This document shows, in pieces, positions 1-5,238 of a DNA stretch of 13,023 nt. The stretch's first letter is position 1. Every line of letters starts with the position of its first letter. A model generated the notes under the pieces. That model ran no database searches. It was not told the origin of the DNA and saw only the letters and a list, made by a program, of their open reading frames with translations. Location: assembly GCA_946563605.1 (NCBI GenBank), contig CAMNVW010000019.1, positions 1 to 13,023 on the forward strand. The letters run 5' to 3'. The stretch comes from an uncultured Clostridia bacterium (GTDB taxonomy: Bacteria > Bacillota > Clostridia > Oscillospirales > Ruminococcaceae). A program made the translations under genes and the position numbers.

Positions 1-55
1 CCCCCCCCCCCCCCCCCCCCCCCCCCACCCCCCCCCCCCACCCCCCCCCCCCCCC
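1..55. other. Homopolymeric C tract, probable contig-end artefact
   Basis: Positions 1-55 are all C except single A bases at 27 and 40, so the minus strand, which carries the genes, reads as poly-G. The tract ends abruptly in a short GC-rich stretch (56-70) and then the AT-rich tail of the acetyltransferase gene. Nothing else in the window is so biased. Poly-G is a known failure mode of two-colour Illumina chemistry, where no signal is called as G, and assemblers can extend contig ends with it. I infer an artefact. A real G tract cannot be excluded from sequence alone. Confidence 0.75.
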
Positions 56-80
56 TGCCCGCTGGGGAGGGTTTTTACTT

Positions 81-632
81 TTATTGCGCTTCATTGAGAA
101 TCACCATATGCACATGATCTTCCCACACACCGTTAATGCGCAGATATTTTGGGGAAACGCCCTCGTTCACAAAGCCGCATTTTGCCGCAACACCCAGCGA
201 CGCCTTATTCCTCGGCATGATATTCGCTTCAATGCGGTGCAGTCCCAATTCTTCAAAGCCGATGCGAACACATTCATTGACCGCTTCACTCATCAATCCC
301 TGACGAAGATGATCCTTATCCAGCTTATAGCCCATAAAACAGGATTCAAAGCTGCCCCACACAATATTGTTGAGTGCAACCATGCCGATGATTTCCTCCG
401 GCTTTTCCTTGAGGCACAGATAAAACCGAAAACCTGCTGCTCTGTCGGCGTTTTCTTGATCCATTTGCAGGACACGCCGCTGATATTCTTCCGTAAAAAA
501 TGTATCGTCCCTTTTTGGGTCAATCGCTTCAAAAAACGCCTTGTTGCGGCGATAATAGTCTGCTACTGCCGCCGCCAAAGAAGGCTCTGCCAAAACGAGC
601 AGCAGACGTTTGGTCGGATAAAATTGCTTCAT
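81..632 (-). CDS. GNAT N-acetyltransferase, RimJ/RimL-like
   Basis: This is a 183-residue, full-length single-domain GNAT protein of the Acetyltransf_3 type. The family moves an acetyl group from acetyl-CoA to an amine, often the N-terminal alanine of a ribosomal protein. The N-terminal strand-helix part is at about 1-60. The beta4 strand of the fold is at about 80-90 (IIGMVALNNIVWG). The acetyl-CoA pyrophosphate loop is at 109-118 (LRQGLMSEAV), where QGL replaces the usual Q/R-x-x-G-x-G/A. The helix with the typical N-K-A-S...CGF pattern is at 142-153, and the C-terminal W-E-D-H strand at 170-173. The start lies 5 nt after the stop of the upstream gene, with a GAGG-type ribosome binding site inside that gene's end, so the two are probably cotranscribed. 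The substrate cannot be told; a metabolite or antibiotic amine is also possible. Confidence 0.88.
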   Translation of the reverse strand: MKQFYPTKRLLLVLAEPSLAAAVADYYRRNKAFFEAIDPKRDDTFFTEEYQRRVLQMDQENADRAAGFRFYLCLKEKPEEIIGMVALNNIVWGSFESCFMGYKLDKDHLRQGLMSEAVNECVRIGFEELGLHRIEANIMPRNKASLGVAAKCGFVNEGVSPKYLRINGVWEDHVHMVILNEAQ

Positions 633-637
633 ACCGC

Positions 638-940
638 TTAAACCTCACGCTTTTTCTGTCGTTTTAAGTAACTTGCCGCCTGCGGTGTTTTCAGATAGAT
701 GTCGTACTGCTCATACAGCCAGTTTTCCAGCTTACTCATGCTCTCCTGCTCCATCTCAAACTCCGTCTCAGACACCAACTCACTGTGTTCCAGATTCATT
801 TCTCCGTACCACACCTGCACCAGCAGCTTTTCCCCAGGGGTCATCTTGTAGTTCATCCCATTCCTGCTGCCGGTCAGCTTATTTTTACTGGTAAAATAGC
901 TAATCGTCGGAACATAAAAATCCTTGACTGAATAATCCAT
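638..940 (-). CDS. Hypothetical protein of about 100 residues
   Basis: I do not recognise a named family. The likely start is the ATG at 940, because GGAG stands 6 nt before it. An in-frame ATG at 952 would give 104 residues but has only a weak ribosome binding site. The protein is soluble with no signal or membrane segment. It has an aromatic N-terminal part (DFYVPTISYFTSKNKLTGS), a strand-rich middle (GEKLLVQVWYGE) and an acidic amphipathic helix (about 55-85, with repeated E and the segment SKLENWLYEQYDIYL). It ends in a basic tail (LKRQKKREV). The layout suggests a small alpha/beta domain. It sits between an unknown membrane protein gene upstream and the GNAT gene 5 nt downstream, so translation with the GNAT is probably coupled. 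Codon use and the good ribosome binding site make it a real gene; its role is unknown. Confidence 0.75.
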   Translation of the reverse strand: MDYSVKDFYVPTISYFTSKNKLTGSRNGMNYKMTPGEKLLVQVWYGEMNLEHSELVSETEFEMEQESMSKLENWLYEQYDIYLKTPQAASYLKRQKKREV

Positions 941-1009
941 CCCGTTCTCCATTCCGAAGCGTCGGCAACCGCTTTAAAACGCTCCTTTATTTTGTCATGC
1001 GCTTTTGCA

Positions 1010-1495
1010 CTATCTTCCTCCAAATAGTCTTGCAAGCGGGCTGACCGCCTTGCCCAGGTTTTCCACTGCGGTATTCAGCGAATCAATGTCCACCTTTTCC
1101 AAAACCTCCACAGCTTTTTTGATCTGCTCCACACATTCCTGCAACGCGACTTCCCCCTCTTTAGTCAGGTTGTTAAAGTTGTCCATCACCTCTTTGGGAT
1201 TGCCTGCTTTCACCTGCTCGACCACCTGCTGTGTATCCGCCAGCGTCTGCTGTGCCTGCGCTGTGAGTGTCTTTGCATCGGACAAAATACCAAGCGCGCG
1301 CGGCACAATCATCACCGCCGCGACCACGACCACCACAAGGACGCCTGCCACACAGCCTGCTGTTATCTTCATCAGCTTTTGCATCTGCTGATTATGTTCT
1401 TCTTGTCGTTTGGTAAAGGCGATAAATTCCTTCGCTTCAGCGCTGCCGTTTTCAACTGCTTCTTCCATGTCTTTAATTTCTGCCAATTTTCCCAT
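1010..1495 (-). CDS. Single-pass membrane protein with long helical tail, function unknown
   Basis: The protein has 161 residues from the ATG at 1495, chosen because AGGAG lies 8 nt upstream. An in-frame ATG at 1522 (170 residues) has no comparable site. Residues 1-43 are charged and helical, rich in E and K. One hydrophobic segment spans about 44-65 (contains GVLVVVVVAAVMIV). Residues 70-152 form a long amphipathic, coiled-coil-prone helix with few aromatics (TAQAQQTLADTQQVVEQV), and the end is PLARLFGGR. This resembles DUF948-like or methyl-accepting-type helical membrane proteins in shape only; no signature motif supports a named family. Positive charge at residues 39-43 just before the membrane segment suggests a cytoplasmic N-terminus and an outside helix. 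It lies about 130 nt after the amide hydrolase gene and 70 nt before the 100-residue gene. Confidence 0.8.
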   Translation of the reverse strand: MGKLAEIKDMEEAVENGSAEAKEFIAFTKRQEEHNQQMQKLMKITAGCVAGVLVVVVVAAVMIVPRALGILSDAKTLTAQAQQTLADTQQVVEQVKAGNPKEVMDNFNNLTKEGEVALQECVEQIKKAVEVLEKVDIDSLNTAVENLGKAVSPLARLFGGR

Positions 1496-1624
1496 AACCT
1501 TCACTCCTTTTTTCCTCAGCATTGATTTTTACAACAACAGAATACCACATTTACCTAGAAAAGAGCATCAAAATTTTGTAAACACTTGAGCAGAATTTTT
1601 CAGCTGAAATATTGCAAAAATCAT

Positions 1625-2689
1625 TTATTTCCCCAACACAATCCGGTAGGAATGGTCGTACTGCTCTGCCCAGTAAAATTCCTGTGACCGCTCTTTCAAA
1701 TTATACAGAATCGTCCACTGGGTAATCTCATAATCGTCCCCCATGCTGCCCTGCGACACTGCCTGCATACTCTCGCACAGCTGCGCTGTATCCATTTTCC
1801 CATCAGCTGCCTGTTTGCGATCAGAGAGGATGTCAAAGCGTTGGTGCGACTGCTCGCTGCCGATTCCGCGTTTTGGCTCTGCCAGATAATGGTTCGTCAA
1901 AATATCCGTTTCGGTTACAATCATCTCGTTGTCGATGTACTCCACCGCGACCGATCTTCCGCTTGCATCCGCAATGATATAGTGGTGCGCTTTGCCGATG
2001 GCTGAATTCATATCGTACTGTTTGAGCAGCTCCAACGCTTCGTCTACCGTCGCCGCATGGTCTAAAATCAGCCGCACTGCCGCCGTGGTTGTCAGATCTG
2101 GTTTTTCCGTATTTTGATGCGTCGTTTCATCATCACCTGCCATCAAGTCAGCAATGCAGAGTCCCTTTTCGTTCATGCCGTCCAGCGGCACATAAATGGA
2201 CGCAATCGCCATGTACTGGTTCGCAAAACCTTCCGGCTTCCAATTCTCCTCAAAGCCAAGGAAATCCAAACAACAGGTCGAAACCGACTCATACCCGTTT
2301 TCCGGCTTTGTGCGGACAATCATTGCATTGCATTTTTCCCAGTCATAGTTTCTGCCCATCAGTCTGCCGCCGGCTGTATCTTCCACGCACAGCGCACTGC
2401 ATCCATACTCTGCTGTGTGGATGTCCGATTCCTCTGGCGTATAAAATCCATGGGACAAAAAAGAAATAATATAGTTTGCCATCTCGCTGTCCGATGATGC
2501 ACCGCCCTGCGCAAGATATGTTTCAAATCCATAATCGCCCTCGTAGGTCATTTGATACAGTCCGTCCTCGAGTTTTTCCACACTTGCCGCCGCTTTGATA
2601 TTCTGCCCGAACATCATCCAAACGCCGGCTGCTACAAACACCAACACCGCTGCCAAAATAATAAGCATCACTTTGATTCCTTTTTTCAT
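1625..2689 (-). CDS. Membrane-anchored linear-amide C-N hydrolase (choloylglycine hydrolase/penicillin V acylase superfamily)
   Basis: This 354-residue Ntn-hydrolase cleaves linear amides. Family substrates include conjugated bile salts, penicillin V and N-acyl amino compounds; which one applies here cannot be read. The start at 2689 is fixed by GAGGAGGT 7-8 nt upstream; longer in-frame starts run into repeat DNA. Residues 1-27 hold a basic tip and a hydrophobic segment (signal anchor or uncleaved signal). The nucleophile is predicted as C97 (YGCSAL). R113 and D116 in GRNYDW stand 16 and 19 residues after it, the spacing of Cys2, Arg18 and Asp21 in bile salt hydrolases. N174 (GMNEKG), N266 (LTNHYL) and R284 (SHQRFD) are candidates for the other conserved residues. 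Because the nucleophile is internal, residues 1-96 would have to be removed to free it. A clear promoter precedes the gene at 2736-2764. No lipoprotein Cys is visible. Confidence 0.87.
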   Translation of the reverse strand: MKKGIKVMLIILAAVLVFVAAGVWMMFGQNIKAAASVEKLEDGLYQMTYEGDYGFETYLAQGGASSDSEMANYIISFLSHGFYTPEESDIHTAEYGCSALCVEDTAGGRLMGRNYDWEKCNAMIVRTKPENGYESVSTCCLDFLGFEENWKPEGFANQYMAIASIYVPLDGMNEKGLCIADLMAGDDETTHQNTEKPDLTTTAAVRLILDHAATVDEALELLKQYDMNSAIGKAHHYIIADASGRSVAVEYIDNEMIVTETDILTNHYLAEPKRGIGSEQSHQRFDILSDRKQAADGKMDTAQLCESMQAVSQGSMGDDYEITQWTILYNLKERSQEFYWAEQYDHSYRIVLGK

Positions 2690-2735
2690 TTTCCCGACCT
2701 CCTCTGCCACGAAATGGTTTGATACCTTCAACTTC

Positions 2736-2764
2736 ATTATAGATGATTCGCACAGTATTCGCAA
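2736..2764 (-). promoter_or_regulatory. Sigma-A-type promoter for the amide hydrolase gene
   Basis: On the minus strand a perfect -10 box TATAAT (2736-2741) follows a -35 box TTGCGA (2759-2764, 4 of 6 matches) with exactly 17 nt between them. Transcription would begin near 2729, giving a leader of about 40 nt that contains the GAGGAGGT ribosome binding site. It lies just outside the end of repeat copy A, so this gene does not depend on the repeat for expression. It probably also drives the downstream membrane protein, 100-residue and GNAT genes. Confidence 0.72.
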
Positions 2765-2784
2765 CGCTTTGCTCCACCATAACA

Positions 2785-3190
2785 AAAGTTTTGTCAACTT
2801 TTTCAAAAGTTGCGGGTTTTTAGGGCAGAGCCCTAAATCGCTCGTCGCAACGAGCGAAATGCTCAAAATAAATAAACAAATAAAAACGATAGCGGCAGAA
2901 TGCTGTTTCGATACTGACGCACGGGAGTGCGCCGCTTTAGCGGCTTATATTTTCTGTTTCTTTTGATACCTTCCTCCGAAGGAGAACAAGGTAAAACCAG
3001 ATAAAATAGCTGCCTGCATCCGCAGGCAGGGTACTGCCGTACCACAGCATCGAAACTGCTTTTGTGCCCCGAACGATTTTTTGTTTTTATATTATTTTTA
3101 TTTTTGGGGGATATTTCGCACTCTGCGGAGTGCGCCCAAGGCTTCGCCTCTGGACACCACCACCTTTTGAAAAAGGTGGACGAAAACTTT
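2785..3190. repeat. Composite hairpin repeat element, copy A
   Basis: This is a non-coding element of about 406 nt made of back-to-back palindromes. It starts AAAGTTTTG and ends CGAAAACTTT, a short terminal inverted repeat. Clear stems are 2795-2812 (CAACTTTT/AAAAGTTG), 2818-2836 (TTTAGGGC/GCCCTAAA), about 2837-2857 (TCGCTCGT/ACGAGCGA), 3010-3029 (CTGCCTGC/GCAGGCAG), 3117-3134 (CGCACTC/GAGTGCG) and 3160-3179 (CCACCTTTT/AAAAGGTGG). Bases 2811-2857 are identical to 3959-4005 in copy B, and 2785-2802 to 3909-3926. A core near 3053-3073 (AACTGCTT..TGCCCCG.AC) is shared with copy B at about 4083-4102. I see no plausible protein. Open frames in it are by-products of its composition. It resembles a non-autonomous mobile or REP/MITE-like element. 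Confidence 0.82.
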
Positions 3191-3323
3191 TGTTTTGCTC
3201 TAACGAGCGAAACCGGAGGCTGAACGACCTACGCGAGAACGAGGGGTGCGACTTGCACTTAACCGACAACGCGAAACTGTCTCCGTCTTCAAGCCGGTTT
3301 TGAAAAAGGCTGGCGAAAACTTT
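3191..3323. repeat. Partial, degenerate copy of the hairpin repeat (copy C)
   Basis: Directly after copy A comes about 130 nt ending in GGCTGGCGAAAACTTT. That end is the reverse complement, with small changes, of the outer end of copy B (CGCCAGCC at about 3938-3945, preceded by an A/T-rich run). An imperfect terminal hairpin of the same design, AGCC...TTTT/AAAAAGGCT, lies at 3291-3310. The inner part (about 3200-3285) is not palindromic like A and B, and I recognise no gene in it. It is probably a truncated or nested insertion next to copy A. Confidence 0.55.
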
Positions 3324-3345
3324 ATTTTTTTATAATACGGAATGC

Positions 3346-3375
3346 AAAAAGCGGATGAATCATCATCCGCTTTTT
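3346..3375 (-). terminator. Intrinsic terminator of the methionine sulfoxide reductase gene
   Basis: The stem GCGGATGA/TCATCCGC (3351-3358 with 3363-3370, 4-nt loop) is extended by an A-run on one side and a T-run on the other. On the minus strand the hairpin starts 15 nt after the gene's stop codon and is followed by TTTTT. The symmetric A and T tracts let it work in either direction. Confidence 0.88.
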
Positions 3376-3390
3376 CGTTCTTCTTATCAA

Positions 3391-3885
3391 TTACCAATCA
3401 CAGCCGTTTGCAAGCAGTTCTGCGATTTTTTCAAGCGCCTGCTGTTCCAAAACACCATAGCGGTCAAAGCTATAACTATCGAGGTCAATAACGCCGATGA
3501 CCTCATCGTTTAAAAAGATTGGCACAACAATTTCCGAGTTAGAGCCGCCGTCGCAGGCAATATGTCCGGAAAATTTGTGGACATCCGGCACAATCTGCGT
3601 CTGTCGTTCTGAGACGGTCGTGCCGCAAACACCGCTGCCGACCTTAATGCGTCTGCACGCCGGTTTTCCCTGAAATGGCGCCAGCACCAATTCGCCGTCC
3701 TTCATCAGATAGAATCCTGCCCAGCTGACATCTTCCCACGCCTCAAAGATTGCGGCAGCGGCGTTTGCCAGATTGGTCACATAGTTTCTTTCATCTGCAA
3801 TCAAGGCTCTTACACGCATCACTGCCCAACGGCAGTTTTCCTCACGGGAACGGGTGACTTCTTTGGAAGCAGTCTGATTTTCCAT
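3391..3885 (-). CDS. msrC: Free methionine-(R)-sulfoxide reductase (GAF domain)
   Basis: This 164-residue single GAF domain reduces free L-methionine-(R)-sulfoxide to methionine in the cytoplasm, with thioredoxin as the usual reductant. It repairs oxidised free methionine rather than protein-bound residues. The three cysteines that define the family are C77 (PACRR), C87 (GVCGTTV) and C111 (HIACDGGSNSEIVVP). Their spacing of 10 and 24 residues equals that of C84, C94 and C118 in the E. coli enzyme. The motifs W-A-G-F-Y at 55-59 and GVIDLDSYSFDRY at 131-143 are also typical. The start at 3885 has AGGAGG 6-7 nt upstream. The gene has its own terminator and stands alone between repeat copies A/C and B. 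Copy B ends only 23 nt before the start codon, so any dedicated promoter must lie inside that repeat. Confidence 0.93.
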   Translation of the reverse strand: MENQTASKEVTRSREENCRWAVMRVRALIADERNYVTNLANAAAAIFEAWEDVSWAGFYLMKDGELVLAPFQGKPACRRIKVGSGVCGTTVSERQTQIVPDVHKFSGHIACDGGSNSEIVVPIFLNDEVIGVIDLDSYSFDRYGVLEQQALEKIAELLANGCDW

Positions 3886-3908
3886 TCTTTTCCTCCTGTC
3901 TTATAATG

Positions 3909-4207
3909 AAAGTTTTGTCAACTTTTGAAAAAATTTTCGCCAGCCTTTTTCAAAAGGCTGCGGGTTTTTAGGGCAGAGCCCTAAATCGCTCGTCGCAACG
4001 AGCGATTTAGCTTCAAAAACAAATATAAAAATCTATTTATGTTTTGCTTTTGCAAAACCGCACTTCCGTGCGGCAGCCACAGAACTGCTTCCTGCCCCGC
4101 ACCTTTTTGATTTTTTATTTGATTGTTGGGACGTTGTCCCAAACCCTACCAAAGGCTCTGCCTTTGGTATCTGTGAGCTTTTTAAAAAAAGCTCAAGCAA
4201 AAACTTT
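3909..4207. repeat. Composite hairpin repeat element, copy B
   Basis: This element of about 300 nt has the same orientation and plan as copy A. The ends are AAAGTTTTG and GCAAAAACTTT. Stems are 3941-3960 (CAGCCTTTT/AAAAGGCTG), 3967-3985 (TTTAGGGC/GCCCTAAA), 3983-4008 (11 bp, AAATCGCTCGT/ACGAGCGATTT), 4041-4058 (GTTTTGC/GCAAAAC), 4058-4073 (CCGCAC/GTGCGG), 4126-4142 (TTGGGAC/GTCCCAA), 4147-4169 (10 bp, TACCAAAGGC/GCCTTTGGTA) and 4175-4194 (GAGCTTTT/AAAAGCTC). The outermost hairpins at both ends face outwards and are followed by A/T-rich runs, like terminators. It fills the whole gap between the transketolase terminator and the reductase gene. Only the outer left arm and the central core match copy A closely; the right arms keep the pattern with different stem sequences. 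Confidence 0.82.
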
Positions 4208-4220
4208 TTTTATTTCTTAT

Positions 4221-4255
4221 AAAAAAGACTCGGAATCTTCCGAGCCTTTTTCTTT
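4221..4255 (-). terminator. Intrinsic terminator after the transketolase genes
   Basis: The stem CTCGGA/TCCGAG (4229-4234 with 4239-4244, 4-nt loop) is flanked by AAAAAA and a T-rich run. On the minus strand it follows the C-subunit stop codon at 4264 by about 20 nt and is followed by a T tract. The flanks suggest it can also act on the plus strand. Confidence 0.82.
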
Positions 4256-4263
4256 TCAACCAA

Positions 4264-5208
4264 TTATTTGCAGAGCTTACAAACTTCCTCAACAATGTTT
4301 GCTGCACGAAGTCCAAACTCGGTAATCAGATCGCCGCCAGGGCCGGAATGTCCGAACTGATCCTGTACGCCCATCTTAACGACCTTGCACATCTGACCGC
4401 CGCCGCATACCGCTGCACAGACTGCATCGCCCAGACCGCCGATAACGGAATGTTCCTCAATGGTAACGATCTTACCGGTCTCTGCCGCTGCCTTGCAAAT
4501 CAATTCCTCATCCAAAGGTTTGATGGTGTGGATATTGATGATGCGCGCGTCAATTCCTTTTTCTTCCAGCAGTTTGCCTGCTTCGATTGCTTCTGCTACC
4601 ATCAGACCGGTTGCTACTACTGTAACATCCTTACCTTCTCTGAGGGTGATGCCTTTGCCAAGCTCAAACTTGTAGGTAGAAGCATCGTTGAATACCGGAG
4701 CTGCCATTCTGCCAAATCGCAGGTAAACAGGTCCGACATACTCAACCGCCGCACGGACAGCCGCTCTTGCCTCTACATCATCCGCAGGGTTGATGACAAC
4801 CATGCCAGGGATGGTTCTCATCAGCGCAATATCTTCGCAGCACTGATGGGTTGCGCCGTCCTCACCAACGGAAATACCTGCGTGAGTTGCGCCGATTTTC
4901 ACATTCAGATGCGGATAGCCGATTGAGTTTCTGACCTGCTCAAATGCTCTGCCCGCCGCGAACATTGCAAAGGAGCTTGCAAACGGGATCATACCTGCTG
5001 CTGCAAGACCTGCCGCCACACCCATCATATTTCCTTCTGCGATACCGCAGTCAACAAATCTTTCCGGACAAGCTTTTTTGAAGGTTGCTGTTTTGGTAGC
5101 GCCCGCAAGGTCAGCGTCGAGCACGACCAGATTTGGATATTCAGACGCAAGTTCCGCCAGAGTAGCGCCGTAGCTATCGCGGGTTGCAACTTTTTTTACA
5201 TCTGCCAT
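4264..5208 (-). CDS. Transketolase, C-terminal subunit
   Basis: This 314-residue subunit is the second half of a split transketolase, which moves two-carbon ketol units between sugar phosphates in the non-oxidative pentose phosphate pathway. It carries the pyrimidine-binding part of the thiamine diphosphate site, with the catalytic Glu predicted at E58 in GIAEGNMMG, where the common GIAEQNM has G for Q. The substrate-side motif HAGISVGEDGATHQ is at 109-122. The C-terminal transketolase domain runs from about 190 (DVTVVATGLMV) to the end, with the conserved EEHSVIGGLGDAV segment. The ribosome binding site is AAGGAAAGG, about 11 nt before the ATG at 5208. The N-subunit stop lies 30 nt upstream. 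A deoxyxylulose-phosphate synthase or a dehydrogenase E1 beta subunit is less likely because the partner is a transketolase N half. Confidence 0.95.
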   Translation of the reverse strand: MADVKKVATRDSYGATLAELASEYPNLVVLDADLAGATKTATFKKACPERFVDCGIAEGNMMGVAAGLAAAGMIPFASSFAMFAAGRAFEQVRNSIGYPHLNVKIGATHAGISVGEDGATHQCCEDIALMRTIPGMVVINPADDVEARAAVRAAVEYVGPVYLRFGRMAAPVFNDASTYKFELGKGITLREGKDVTVVATGLMVAEAIEAGKLLEEKGIDARIINIHTIKPLDEELICKAAAETGKIVTIEEHSVIGGLGDAVCAAVCGGGQMCKVVKMGVQDQFGHSGPGGDLITEFGLRAANIVEEVCKLCK

Positions 5209-5238
5209 TGTTTCGATACCTTTCCTTTCCGTTTCCGA

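Noticed and set aside
1522..1620. Promoter or terminator between the amide hydrolase and the membrane protein gene
   Set aside because: A TGGTATTCT extended -10 and a TTTCAGCTGAAA palindrome are present, but no proper -35 or T tract goes with them, so neither call is supported.
2690..2866. Upstream in-frame extension of the amide hydrolase (59 extra residues)
   Set aside because: It is translated from promoter and repeat DNA, lies upstream of the GAGGAGGT site and a TATAAT box, and would bury the signal anchor in the interior.
2595..3303. Open frames on both strands across the repeat region (for example 3064-3303 plus and 2863-3045 minus)
   Set aside because: They have no ribosome binding sites, low-complexity or palindrome-derived sequence and no recognisable domain; they are by-products of the hairpin repeats.
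3900..3925. A possible msrC promoter with TTGACA and TATAAG near the end of repeat copy B (minus strand)
   Set aside because: The boxes are only about 10 nt apart instead of 16-18, and a start 6-7 nt after TATAAG would fall inside the AGGAGG ribosome binding site, so it cannot work as a normal promoter.
2785..4207. CRISPR array
   Set aside because: There are only two or three copies more than 1 kb apart, of 300-400 nt with internal palindromes, with no regular short spacers and no cas genes.
2785..4207. Complete insertion sequence
   Set aside because: No transposase-like frame is present, and I could not find a convincing target-site duplication beside the ends.
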